Assembly (NCBI RefSeq): GCF_002019705.1
Contig: NZ_KV917377.1
Span: 4,517,085-4,581,084 of the forward strand
DNA from: Shouchella patagoniensis
Lineage (GTDB): Bacteria; Bacillota; Bacilli; Bacillales; Bacillaceae_D
Direction of reading: 5' to 3'
DNA length: 64,000 nt
This document shows, piece by piece, positions 27,782 through 36,691 of the stretch. Under the pieces are notes generated by a model. It ran no database searches, was not told the origin of the DNA, and worked only from the letters and a program-made list of their open reading frames with translations. Both the position numbers and the translations under genes were made by a program. Each line of letters begins with the position of its first letter. The first letter of the stretch is position 1.

Positions 27782-28550
27782 GCAAATCCTCCCCTAAGAG
27801 CTCGTCCTCTTGAATTGGGCGGCCATAGATTTCCGAGAACTTCTCATCGGTCGCTTCAGATACAGGGCCATCAAAAACAACTTCTCCAGCACGTAAGCCA
27901 ATAATGCGAGTGGCGTATTCTCTAGCTAAATCTATAAAGTGCAGATTAACGATTGTCGTAATCTTATCTTCTTGATTGATGCGCTTCAAATCGTCCATTA
28001 CTTGTTTCGTTGTTAATGGATCAAGTGAAGCGGTTGGTTCATCAGCTAGGATGACAGTCGGTTTTTGTGCAAGGGCACGAGCAATCGCAACACGTTGTTG
28101 CTGACCACCAGATAATTCACTTGCTCTCGCGTATGCTTTTTCAAGGATGTTTACCCGGTCTAATGCTTGTAGAGCAAGTTCTACATCTTGTTTCGGAAAA
28201 AGGTTTAGAACAGTACGTAGGGTACCGTGGTAGCCGACTCTTCCAGATAGAACGTTGCGCAATACGGAAGAACGTTTTACTAAGTTAAAACTTTGGAAAA
28301 TCATAGCTGTTTGTTGGCGAATTTTACGTAATTCTTTTCCTCTTGCTTTTGTAATCGATTTTTCGTTTATTAAGATTTCGCCATCAGAAATCTCATTTAA
28401 TCGGTTAATAGATCGTAGTAAAGTAGATTTTCCAGCGCCCGAAAGTCCTACAATAACAACAAATTCGCCTTGTTTAATATCTAAGTTAATATCTTTAAGT
28501 CCCTTTGTGCCATTAGGATAAGTTTTCGAAACATTTTTTATTTCAATCAT
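27750..28550 (-). CDS. phnC: Phosphonate-type ABC transporter ATPase
   Basis: This 266-residue ATPase has Walker [10 protein letters not shown], signature [15 protein letters not shown], Walker [14 protein letters not shown] and the His switch NLHFIDLA, as in PhnC, where the H-loop reads LHxVDLA rather than THD. I place the start at ATG 28550 (AAGGAAG upstream). A frame open to 28628 would add 26 residues overlapping a hairpin and unlike the family. Confidence 0.9.
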   Translation of the reverse strand: MIEIKNVSKTYPNGTKGLKDINLDIKQGEFVVIVGLSGAGKSTLLRSINRLNEISDGEILINEKSITKARGKELRKIRQQTAMIFQSFNLVKRSSVLRNVLSGRVGYHGTLRTVLNLFPKQDVELALQALDRVNILEKAYARASELSGGQQQRVAIARALAQKPTVILADEPTASLDPLTTKQVMDDLKRINQEDKITTIVNLHFIDLAREYATRIIGLRAGEVVFDGPVSEATDEKFSEIYGRPIQEDELLGEDLHEPANESSSN

Positions 28551-28598
28551 GCATGCCCCAACTTCCTTTTTAAACTGATGAATAAATGTACATAGTAG

Positions 28599-28626
28599 GA
28601 GAGCCCGAACAGTAGAACGGGCTCTC
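28599..28626 (-). terminator. Hairpin between phnD and phnC
   Basis: A perfect 9-bp GC-rich stem (28599-28607 with 28618-28626) lies just after phnD. There is no clear T run behind it on the minus strand, so it more likely protects the phnD mRNA or partly attenuates than ends transcription. Confidence 0.5.
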
Positions 28627-28647
28627 AATCATTATTTATATTGTATA

Positions 28648-29610
28648 TTACTGGTCTTGTATTTTTTCAGCGTATTCACGGACGATATCAAAATTAGAAT
28701 CTTGAGAAGGAGCATAGCCTCTATGAGAGTAAACATCATAAATAATTTGTCCGCCTTCTTCAGTTTGACCAATATCAATAAAGGCATCAGCGATTTTTTG
28801 CTTCCATTCATCATTCATATCTGCATGAACAGAAATTGTATCATTCGGGATGTCTTCTGTTACTTCAAGAATGCGAGTGTCTTCGAAGACAGTTGGGAAA
28901 TCGCCTACAACTGTGTTACGAGCATCTTGGAATGTTGCTGCTGCATCAACATCTTCAGCAAGAAGGGCAATAATAGCTGCGTCGTGACCTTGCATTGGGA
29001 CATTGTTCACATCAGATACGTCAATGCCATTGTCCATCAATAAACCAACTGGCCATACGTATCCAGCAGAAGAAGTTGTGTTTTGAAATCCAATATTTTT
29101 GCCTACTAAATCATCTAGCGTTTCAATATCAGAATCGGCACGAACAACAAATTGTGCTTTGTAAGAATCTACTAGATCTTCTGTTTCAGATCCATCTTCT
29201 TCATTTACACCATAACGTTGTGATTGTAGAATAACTTCGGCGTAACCTTGTGCTTCCGCTTCTACATACGCGTTAGGAGGTAGAAAGCCTACATCAACGC
29301 TGCCAGATCCCATTGCTGCTACAACCCCGTTATAATCAGACGATACATTTACAGTTACTGGAATATCAAGGCGTTCTTCAAGCATTTCTTCAAGTGGTTC
29401 CGCTATAACATCAAGCGTTTCCGCATTTTGGGATGGAACGAACTGAACGGTTAAATCTTCAGGAACATACCCTTCAGCAGTATTTTCATTATCTCCAGTA
29501 CCACTGTCTCCATTCCCGTTTCCACTCGCATCGTCATCCCCGCCACCACAAGCTACTAAAATAAGTGCTGTTGCTGCTACGAACGTTGAACCCAATAGCT
29601 TTTTTTTCAA
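28648..29610 (-). CDS. phnD: Phosphonate-type ABC transporter binding lipoprotein
   Basis: This 320-residue phosphate/phosphite/phosphonate-binding lipoprotein has a lipobox VACG near residues 19-22 and an acidic Gly/Asp/Asn linker. The PhnD domain follows, with VQFVPSQNAE, SSDYNGVVAAMGSGSVDVGF and KAQFVVRADSDIETLDDL. Ligand class is certain only to this family. The start codon is TTG (29610), eight bases after GGGGG. A good sigma-A promoter lies upstream. No C-P lyase or phosphonatase genes are near, so phosphite or a general scavenging role is possible. Confidence 0.9.
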   Translation of the reverse strand: MKKKLLGSTFVAATALILVACGGGDDDASGNGNGDSGTGDNENTAEGYVPEDLTVQFVPSQNAETLDVIAEPLEEMLEERLDIPVTVNVSSDYNGVVAAMGSGSVDVGFLPPNAYVEAEAQGYAEVILQSQRYGVNEEDGSETEDLVDSYKAQFVVRADSDIETLDDLVGKNIGFQNTTSSAGYVWPVGLLMDNGIDVSDVNNVPMQGHDAAIIALLAEDVDAAATFQDARNTVVGDFPTVFEDTRILEVTEDIPNDTISVHADMNDEWKQKIADAFIDIGQTEEGGQIIYDVYSHRGYAPSQDSNFDIVREYAEKIQDQ

Positions 29611-29655
29611 TTGTAGATCCCCCTAAATGTTGGTTAAAATGTAGCTTTCTCGATA

Positions 29656-29684
29656 ATTGTAGATAGAGTTTGTAAAGTCGTCAA
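29656..29684 (-). promoter_or_regulatory. Sigma-A promoter of the phn operon
   Basis: On the minus strand TTGACG (29684-29679) and TACAAT (29661-29656) are 17 bases apart, giving a leader of about 40 bases to the TTG start of phnD. Further TTGACA and TTTACA motifs lie in and above it. They do not have the 11-base spacing of PhoP boxes. Confidence 0.7.
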
Positions 29685-30317
29685 GAACCGTTTTTAACTG
29701 TCAAAAGCTGCACTGTGTCGCGATAAAGTGAAAAGTGTAGATATATAAAGCGCTTCAAGCTTTTTGACTTGTTGCAAACTTGCCTAAATTTATCATAAAT
29801 TTCTTCTAATACACTCTTTATATCAGCAAAGACCAGCCCCTTTTGACAGTCAAAGGTTTACAAACTAGTAATAGTATAAATGAATAATAGAATTATATGT
29901 TAAAAGCAAAGATGTTTTTTTTGTAAATGCTCGAAAAAGGGAGGGAGATAATCCGACATCTATGAGAAAAATAATTTTACGAAAAAACGATTTACATTGG
30001 TTTATTTATAGCGACTAGATGGGTTTGATTCATTAGAGAAGTCCATACGGTAGTTTAAAATCTTTTTAGTTAAGTAGATACAAACAAAGGAAGGTCAAAC
30101 GAAGGGGAGAAGGGAACGGAAATCATTTGGAAAACATAAAAATTCCTTGCCTTTTATTTTCGGAAAGGATAATAAATGAGTATTAATTTCCAATAAATGT
30201 AATTATTATTTTTGGCAATTGAACTATATAAAGCTTATCAAATAGAAAAGAAAAAGTCTATTCTTTTTTTAATTTTTTAGGCAAAATAAGAGAGTATTAA
30301 TTAGAGGGGTGATAACG
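29685..30317. other. Long AT-rich intergenic region
   Basis: About 630 bases between the divergent phnD and helD genes. I find no convincing gene. There is a cre-like core AAAGCGCTT at 29747-29755 and a 17-codon frame near 29963 with a weak ribosome site, both unconvincing. The helD promoter must lie here. Confidence 0.45.
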
Positions 30318-32351
30318 GTGTCGGTTTATGAAGAAGAACAAAGTCAGTTAAAAAAGTCACTAGAGAAAATTGATGATATGGCCAGAGTGCTTGAAGATGC
30401 TCCTCGTTATCGCGGTGATGATTTTACTCAACAAGTATTAGAAGACAGACGGGAGCATCAGCGTGAATCACTGCGATCTGCTACAGTTGAACCGTATTTT
30501 GGGCGTCTTGATTTTAAGGAATGGGATCTAGAAAAAGAAAAAGCACTTTATATTGGTAAAGTAGGTGTTCATGATGAGGAGAGTGGTGAACCGTTAGTTG
30601 TTGATTGGCGAGCGCCAGTATCTTCCTTATTCTATTCATTTAGTGGTAGTGAAGACGATGTCTATTATGACTCACCTGAAGGCATTGTTGAAGGTGAGAT
30701 TTTATTAAAACGAAATCTAGTTGTTCGTTCAAGAGAACTTCAAAGAGTAGTCGATAGTTATACTGAAGGGCAAGAGGATGTCGGAGGTGATGAGTTTCTA
30801 CTATATAAATTAGGTGAACAAAAAGATAGCAAATTAAAGGATATTGTCTCGACAATCCAATCAGAGCAGAATGCAATTATCCGTCATGCGCTAAAAGAAC
30901 CGCTTATTATTCAAGGAGCGGCGGGAAGCGGGAAAACGACAGTTGCATTGCATCGACTTGCTTATCTGTTATACGAATACCGCGAGCAGTTACGAGCGGA
31001 GCGGATGATGATTTTCGCTCCAAATGCAATGTTTTTAGATTATATTTCGCATGTTCTACCAGAATTAGGGGTTGGTGCAATCGCTCAGAACACGTTTGCT
31101 GAGTGGGCATTAAGCATACTTGGTCCGCCATTCACACGAGCGACAGAGACGAATCGATTAGAAGTGCAATTTGAGCAAACAGTTAATCAATCAATTGAAG
31201 CAGAATTGGTTTTAAAAGGATCATTAGCGTTTAAGCAGACACTAACAACTTATTTGGAAGAATACGTTGCTAAATCTATACCAGAAAAAGATTTTGTTGC
31301 TTGGGAGGATGGAGTCTTATCAGTTGCGACAATGAAAGAGTGGATAGAACGAGATTTTGTTACGTCGCCTCCAATGAAACGAAGAGAAAGAATGCAAGCA
31401 AGAATGAGACGATGGATTGAGATCGAAGTAAAGAAATTTGAAGATGCCAAAGAGCAAAAAGAAATGAAGTCAGAGGCATTAAAGCGATTGCGAACATTTA
31501 TGGGTTATTGGCCAAAACCTGATTTGGCAAAACTGTATATTTCTTTCTTAAAGGAAGAAAAGTTGTCTGTTTCTCAACAATTAAAGAAAAGAACGTTGCT
31601 TCATGAAGATATTGCTCCAATGTTGTATATCCATCAGATGCTTTATGGTATTGAGAGAGAAAATCGATTTGATCATATCGTTATTGATGAAGCGCAAGAT
31701 AGTTCGCCATTTATGATTTCGGTCTTAAAAGAACGCACACGCCCTGGGGGCTTTACCATTCTTGGAGATTTGGCGCAAGGGATCCACGGCAATGAAGGAA
31801 TATCTAGTTGGACTTCTTTTCAGGAAGTGTTTGCTGATAAGGGTATTTCCTACGTCAAAATGGAAAGAAGTTACCGGTCAACGATGGAGATCATTGAATT
31901 CAGTAACAGAATTCTTGCACAAATGAAACATAGTCCAGGTCAAGCAATTCCTGTCTTCAGAAGTGGGCGAGAAGTAGTGATCGAACAGCGTGGAAAAGAC
32001 GACATACATGAATGGGTTCAACAAATGGAACAAAAACAAGCACAAACGATTGCCATCTTGACACGGACAAAAGAGGAGAGTACAGAGGTCTATGCACATC
32101 TGCACTCACAAGGAGTTACAGCGACTTTACTTCAAGCGAGTGATCGAACTTATCGTGGTGGGATATCTGTCATGCCTATTTATATGGCGAAAGGCTTTGA
32201 GTTTGATGCGGTTCTATTAACAGACGTAAGCCCAAGTAATTATTTAGATGATGAAATGCATAAAAAGTTACTTTATGTTGGGTGTACCCGTGCATTGCAT
32301 GAATTGTCAATTTGGTATACAAGCAAACGCTCACAATTGCTAGAAAGATAG
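30318..32351 (+). CDS. helD: HelD-like UvrD/Rep-family helicase
   Basis: This 677-residue superfamily-1 ATPase resembles HelD, which pulls nucleic acid from stalled RNA polymerase. A coiled N-terminal arm (1-60) is followed by the segment VDWRAPVSSLFYSF typical of HelD, Walker A GAAGSGKTT near 200, Walker B VIDEAQDSS, and C-terminal helicase motifs (YRSTMEI, AKGFEFDAV, YVGCTRALHEL). It is about 100 residues shorter than B. subtilis HelD. The GTG at 30318 is eight bases after GAGGGG; a GTG nine bases earlier overlaps the site. Confidence 0.85.
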   Translation: MSVYEEEQSQLKKSLEKIDDMARVLEDAPRYRGDDFTQQVLEDRREHQRESLRSATVEPYFGRLDFKEWDLEKEKALYIGKVGVHDEESGEPLVVDWRAPVSSLFYSFSGSEDDVYYDSPEGIVEGEILLKRNLVVRSRELQRVVDSYTEGQEDVGGDEFLLYKLGEQKDSKLKDIVSTIQSEQNAIIRHALKEPLIIQGAAGSGKTTVALHRLAYLLYEYREQLRAERMMIFAPNAMFLDYISHVLPELGVGAIAQNTFAEWALSILGPPFTRATETNRLEVQFEQTVNQSIEAELVLKGSLAFKQTLTTYLEEYVAKSIPEKDFVAWEDGVLSVATMKEWIERDFVTSPPMKRRERMQARMRRWIEIEVKKFEDAKEQKEMKSEALKRLRTFMGYWPKPDLAKLYISFLKEEKLSVSQQLKKRTLLHEDIAPMLYIHQMLYGIERENRFDHIVIDEAQDSSPFMISVLKERTRPGGFTILGDLAQGIHGNEGISSWTSFQEVFADKGISYVKMERSYRSTMEIIEFSNRILAQMKHSPGQAIPVFRSGREVVIEQRGKDDIHEWVQQMEQKQAQTIAILTRTKEESTEVYAHLHSQGVTATLLQASDRTYRGGISVMPIYMAKGFEFDAVLLTDVSPSNYLDDEMHKKLLYVGCTRALHELSIWYTSKRSQLLER

Positions 32352-32413
32352 GAACGAATGCCGTGACCCTCCTTTTTTACTGCGAATAAGCTGGTATAAG
32401 AGGAGGTGAACTG

Positions 32414-33052
32414 GTGAGTAGAGCATATTCGTATATAGCTATAGGTGATTCATTAACTGTCGGAACTGGCTCATCACGAATGAGCGGAGGCTTTGTACAG
32501 GAGTATGTATCATTAGCAAATAATTGGTTAAAGCGATCTATCCGTGTTTCAATGTTGGCCCATCCAGGTTTAACATCACGGCAGATCTATCAGCTTGCCA
32601 TCGAAAGAAAGCACCAACAACAAGTGTTTGATGCAGATGTTATTACGATCACGGCTGGAGGAAATGATTTTATCCAAGCATTTAAAGAGATGGAACGAAC
32701 TGGATCATTTGAGCCAGTTATTAAAGCGGGTGAAGACGCATCAAATGGTTTGCATGCATTGGTTACTTATATATGTGAAGTGAAACAACCTTGTAAAAAA
32801 CCATATATTATCCGAGTATTTAATACGTATATCCCTGTGGAAGGTGTACCAATCGTTGATCACTACTTATCTCAATTCAACCGACGACTCTATCGTTTAG
32901 AGCGACGGCGGAATGTGCGTGTTGTAGATGTGTATAATGCGTTTAAAGGAAAAAATCAATGGTACCTTTCTCATGATCACGTGCATCCTAATGATCGAGG
33001 GTATGCTGTAATGGCACGTGAAGCAGCTCAAACAGGATTTGAACCATTATAA
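32414..33052 (+). CDS. SGNH/GDSL-type hydrolase
   Basis: This 212-residue esterase or lipase of the SGNH fold has the nucleophile Ser13 in AIGDSLTVG (block I), TAGGNDF (block III, oxyanion Asn) and the catalytic pair in SHDHVHPNDRGY (block V). There is no signal peptide, so it acts inside the cell unless exported otherwise. The GTG start follows AGGAGGTG by seven bases. A hairpin overlaps the stop codon. The natural ester is unknown; thioesterase or deacylase roles are common in this family. Confidence 0.85.
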   Translation: MSRAYSYIAIGDSLTVGTGSSRMSGGFVQEYVSLANNWLKRSIRVSMLAHPGLTSRQIYQLAIERKHQQQVFDADVITITAGGNDFIQAFKEMERTGSFEPVIKAGEDASNGLHALVTYICEVKQPCKKPYIIRVFNTYIPVEGVPIVDHYLSQFNRRLYRLERRRNVRVVDVYNAFKGKNQWYLSHDHVHPNDRGYAVMAREAAQTGFEPL

Positions 33053-33080
33053 GACGCGCTCATAGCGTGTCTTGCTTATT
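33051..33080 (+). terminator. Terminator after the SGNH hydrolase
   Basis: A 10-bp stem (33051-33060 with 33064-33073, one G-U pair) begins inside the stop codon; the tail GCTTATT is only partly T-rich. Confidence 0.55.
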
Positions 33081-33098
33081 AGAAAAGAAAGAAAAGTG

Positions 33099-33107
33099 TG
33101 ATATAAT
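33099..33107 (+). promoter_or_regulatory. Extended -10 promoter of the MFS gene
   Basis: TGATATAAT has the TGn extension and a perfect -10. No good -35 is seen. It lies 36 bases before the MFS start codon. Confidence 0.5.
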
Positions 33108-33142
33108 CTAAGGCGATGTAACGAACGAAGAAGGAGGTCCTA

Positions 33143-34399
33143 ATGGAACAACATCTAGAAGAAATGGAATCGCCAAAACCGTATGTAAAAAGGAATATGA
33201 GTCTGATTATAAGCAATCAATTTTTAGCTACTCTTGCCGAAAGTATTTTTCATTTAATGATTATTTGGTTTATTTATGAACGGACAGGCTCAGCTTTGTA
33301 TGCTTCGGGTGTGATGGCCGTAATTATGGTGACTCAAATATTTGTTGGCCCTTTTATGGGAGTATTCGTGGATCGTTTTGAACCTAAGCGTGCGATGCAA
33401 ATTGGGTATGGAATTATGGTTTTGGTTGGTATATTTCTTACAATCAGTTATATTGTAGCTCCGTCACTCATTGTACTGTCTATTTATATCGCACTCATTT
33501 TACATAATATTTGTGCACAATGGATTGGTCCTGCTAAAAGCAAGTTGCTTCCTCGAATTGTTGGAAATCCAAACGTTGTAAAAACAAATGGCTTAATCTC
33601 ATCCACAGGACAAACAGCGGATTTACTTGGTCAGAGTGTAAGTGGTTTTTTAATTGCTTTAATTGGATTTGTTGGGATTGTGTTACTGCATTCAGGCGTT
33701 TATTTAATCGCTTCTTTTTTGCTAATCTTTGTGATTGATTTAACGCGGAAAAAGCAAGATGCGTCAATTGAATCAGTAGAAACTTCCTCAAAAAAACACT
33801 TTTTTACTGAGATGAGAGAAGGGTATTACATATTAAAAGAAAATAAACCGGTATTTAAATCAATTCTTCTAGCGTCTGCACTCAATTTAGTGACGGTTGC
33901 TAGTGCTTTAACCGTCGTTCTAGTAAGTGATCGATATGGGGCGTCCGCAGTACAATTTGGTATTTTTAATGCATGTGGAGCTTTAGGAGGAATCATTACA
34001 GGTCTTTTTATCGGTAAACTAATGAAGAAAGCCGCACCAATGCGCTTGTTCGCTCTAGGGCTATTTTTATCCGGTCTTGCGTTAATAGGTGTAGGATGGA
34101 CAACAAATTTAATCATAGGAACGATTTTTATGGCATTTTTCTCTGCAAGTTTAGTTCTTGTTAATGTGGTTCTTAATTCAATGATGATGATTTTAATAAA
34201 AGACAGCCATCGGGGAAGAGTATTCACACTTGTTGCAGCTATTGGCGGTATTTTTGTACCATTTGCTGCTCTTAGTGGTGGATTTCTGGTAGATGTTGTT
34301 GGTATTGCTGTTTTATTTGTTGCATCAGGTATATGGTTAATTGCATGGAGCGTACTTCCATTGGTGGATCGTGACTTAAAACAAGTTAAATTGGATTAA
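33143..34399 (+). CDS. MFS transporter (MFS_3/macrolide-efflux type)
   Basis: This 418-residue major facilitator has about 12 membrane helices. The N-terminal half has the loop FVDRFEPKRAM (motif A-like, between helices 2 and 3), and a long charged cytoplasmic loop lies near residues 200-225. It is of the group often annotated as macrolide or drug exporters (MFS_3), but the substrate is not known. AAGGAGG stands before the ATG. A tiny ORF with a strong ribosome site follows 12 bases after its stop. Confidence 0.82.
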   Translation: MEQHLEEMESPKPYVKRNMSLIISNQFLATLAESIFHLMIIWFIYERTGSALYASGVMAVIMVTQIFVGPFMGVFVDRFEPKRAMQIGYGIMVLVGIFLTISYIVAPSLIVLSIYIALILHNICAQWIGPAKSKLLPRIVGNPNVVKTNGLISSTGQTADLLGQSVSGFLIALIGFVGIVLLHSGVYLIASFLLIFVIDLTRKKQDASIESVETSSKKHFFTEMREGYYILKENKPVFKSILLASALNLVTVASALTVVLVSDRYGASAVQFGIFNACGALGGIITGLFIGKLMKKAAPMRLFALGLFLSGLALIGVGWTTNLIIGTIFMAFFSASLVLVNVVLNSMMMILIKDSHRGRVFTLVAAIGGIFVPFAALSGGFLVDVVGIAVLFVASGIWLIAWSVLPLVDRDLKQVKLD

Positions 34400-34411
34400 G
34401 GAGGATATAGA

Positions 34412-34510
34412 ATGAAGAGGGTCGGTTTAGTGACAGTACTGCATGATGAACGTGGTGATTTACTTGACCATTTGCAGCAACACTTCTCAAAAGCAGTGCG
34501 GATAAACTGA
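34412..34510 (+). CDS. Short ORF after the MFS gene, probably a gene remnant
   Basis: A 32-residue frame begins MKRVGLVTVLHDERGD and ends at TGA 34508. TAAGGAGG lies seven bases before the ATG and overlaps the MFS stop region, so it looks properly translated and coupled. The next 150 bases give no matching continuation that I can recognise in any frame. It is either a small protein or the head of a lost gene. Confidence 0.4.
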   Translation: MKRVGLVTVLHDERGDLLDHLQQHFSKAVRIN

Positions 34511-34715
34511 GTTGATTAGCACACGAAATGACAACCTCAATTTCAGCCGAGTACAAGTCAAACATTCATTAAAATCGATCACATAAGTGTTCAAGGCTAA
34601 ATATCTGTAATTATGGATTAAATTTGGAGATTTTACTTGAGAAATTACATACTTTCTGCTTCCAACATCCTGTATACTGAGAGTATAGATAGATTGGGAA
34701 CGGGGAGGAAGGAAA

Positions 34716-34805
34716 GTGAACGCAAGATTTGTCAAATTAATCTCGGCGGTTTTTTTGGTGAGTATTGTCGGAGTCATTGTCATTGCGATGTCCGCACAAG
34801 TTTAA
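34716..34805 (+). CDS. Possible 29-residue membrane protein
   Basis: A frame starting with GTG right after GGGGAGGAAGGAAA encodes 29 residues beginning MNARFVKLISAVF. The core is hydrophobic (Val, Ile, Leu, Phe) from about residue 7 to 26, after two N-terminal basic residues, as in single-pass small membrane proteins. A TATACT box lies at 34673-34678 and a strong terminator follows at 34847, so it may be a real monocistronic gene. Family unknown. Confidence 0.5.
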   Translation: MNARFVKLISAVFLVSIVGVIVIAMSAQV

Positions 34806-34846
34806 TTTAAATGGCTAATAAAGTTATATGAATTACCTAATAAGAG

Positions 34847-34881
34847 AAAACTTTCTAAGACATAGTCTTAGAAAGTTTTTT
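34847..34881 (+). terminator. Strong hairpin terminator
   Basis: A 15-bp perfect stem (34847-34861 with 34865-34879, 3-nt loop) runs into T residues. It ends the small-ORF unit and insulates the ABC exporter genes. Confidence 0.85.
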
Positions 34882-34969
34882 ATATGTAAATATAGTGAAA
34901 TTTACAAAGATAAGCTAAGATAGAGAAAGATATTTAGGGTTCCGTAGTACGTTAGAGGGGTCGGTTTAG

Positions 34970-36691
34970 TTGAAAACAGTTTTTTCCTATTTACTACCTT
35001 ATAAAGTAGTCGCAAGCATTGCTTTTTTATTTATGTTACTTGAACTTGTTGTCGAACTTGTACAACCATTATTGCTCGCACGTATTATTAATGATGGAAT
35101 ACTCCAGGATGATTTAAGAACAGTGCTTATTTTAGGTAGTGTGATGGTTGGATTTTCTTTACTGGCTTTTATCTCTGGTGTACTTAATTCTTTCTATGCT
35201 GGTCATGCTGGTCAGAGTACAGGTTTTGATCTTAGAAATGCAATGTTTAAAAAAATTCAGCGATCAAGTCTTGGCAAGTTGCAGCCCTTTGCCACGTCGT
35301 CACTAATGACGCGATTAACAAATGATGTCACACAAATTCAAAACACAATTTTTATGGGTTTGAGAATAATGGCGAGGGCACCATTGCTTGTAATTGGTGG
35401 AGCGATTATGGCTCTTTTGATTAATGTGCGGTTAGCGCTGTTCCTGTTTGTGACCATTCCAATTTTAGTCTTATTTTTATTATGGATTTTAAAGAAAGGC
35501 GTACATATTTTTAGTGAAGTTCAAACAAAAGTTGACAGTGTGAATCATGTTGTGCGTGAGAATTTAACTGGAATTCGTCTTGTACGTGTATTTGTTAGAA
35601 AAACGCATGAAATGGGTCGTTTTTTCCAAGAAAGTGATGCACTTAGACACCGGACAGTTCAGGCGTTTAGGTTAATGGAATTAACGATGCCTGTTTTGTT
35701 ATTGCTTATGAATGTTTCTGTCTTGCTTATTTTATGGTTCGGAAGTTTTCAGATTGAAAACAATTCAACTCAAGTCGGTGATGTTGTCGCTATCGTCAAT
35801 TATGCAACGCGAATTACATCAGCTTTGGGTGTGTTTGCGATGATTATTATGGTTTTTTCTAGGGCGCGCGCGTCTGCTTTGCGCATTGAAGAAGTCTTGA
35901 TTGAGCCAGATGATGAGTTGCTGGCAAGTGAACAGAAACCAGTTCCTCCAGTTTTACGTGGCGATCTTGCATTTCGTCATGTGTCTTTTTCTTATGAAGA
36001 AAACGCGCCTTTGGTGTTGAAAGATATTCATTTTCACGTTCATGCTGGTGAGACTGTGGCGGTCCTAGGAGAGACAGGATCAGGTAAAACGTCATTGTTT
36101 CAGTTAATTCCTAAATTATATGAAGCGACTGAGGGCAGCGTAGAAATTGATGGAACATCAATTAAAGAATGGAATGTTCAAGAATTGCGTCGGCAGATGG
36201 GGTATGTCCCGCAAGCCATTCGACTTTTTTCTGGAACCATCCGAGAGAACATAGCTTGGGGGGTGCCAGATGCTTCAATGGCAGCGATTGAACAGGCTGC
36301 AAAAGCAGCGCAAATTCATGAGACGATTGTTAAATTGCCAGAAGGATACGATACCCGTGTTGGTCAGCAAGGTGTGAACTTGTCGGGAGGACAGAAGCAA
36401 CGAATTTCTATTGCACGTGCTCTCTTAAGGAAGCCAAAACTATTGCTTCTTGATGATAGTACAAGTGCGCTTGATACAAAGACAGAAGAACGTTTTTTAA
36501 GCGAGCTTGAGCAATATGATTGTACCGTACTTATTATTACGCAAAAGTTGTCTACCGCTCAGCAAGCGAATCGGATCTTACTGTTGGAATATGGAGAGAT
36601 GGTTGGGTTTGGTAGTCATAAACAGTTACTGAATTCTTCGGAATTCTATAAAAGAATCTATGATTCCCAGTATGGAAAGGGGGCATTCTAA
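34970..36691 (+). CDS. ABC exporter half-transporter A
   Basis: This 573-residue half-transporter has an N-terminal six-helix ABC membrane domain (1-310) and a C-terminal ATPase: Walker A GETGSGKTS, signature LSGGQKQR and a Walker B that reads LLLLDDSTSALD, with Asp where the catalytic Glu normally stands. The switch His is replaced too (IITQKLST). This is typical of the degenerate subunit of heterodimeric exporters. It starts with TTG, nine bases after AGAGGGG. Length matches B. subtilis YfiB. One base of overlap joins it to subunit B. Confidence 0.85.
   Translation: MKTVFSYLLPYKVVASIAFLFMLLELVVELVQPLLLARIINDGILQDDLRTVLILGSVMVGFSLLAFISGVLNSFYAGHAGQSTGFDLRNAMFKKIQRSSLGKLQPFATSSLMTRLTNDVTQIQNTIFMGLRIMARAPLLVIGGAIMALLINVRLALFLFVTIPILVLFLLWILKKGVHIFSEVQTKVDSVNHVVRENLTGIRLVRVFVRKTHEMGRFFQESDALRHRTVQAFRLMELTMPVLLLLMNVSVLLILWFGSFQIENNSTQVGDVVAIVNYATRITSALGVFAMIIMVFSRARASALRIEEVLIEPDDELLASEQKPVPPVLRGDLAFRHVSFSYEENAPLVLKDIHFHVHAGETVAVLGETGSGKTSLFQLIPKLYEATEGSVEIDGTSIKEWNVQELRRQMGYVPQAIRLFSGTIRENIAWGVPDASMAAIEQAAKAAQIHETIVKLPEGYDTRVGQQGVNLSGGQKQRISIARALLRKPKLLLLDDSTSALDTKTEERFLSELEQYDCTVLIITQKLSTAQQANRILLLEYGEMVGFGSHKQLLNSSEFYKRIYDSQYGKGAF

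Noticed and set aside
29656-29720. PhoP box series before phnD
   Set aside because: TTGACA, TTGACG and TTTACA motifs occur, but their spacing (20 and 8 bases) is not the 11-base repeat of PhoP boxes.
29747-29755. cre-like core AAAGCGCTT
   Set aside because: Only 10 of 14 positions fit the full consensus and it is far from both neighbouring start codons.
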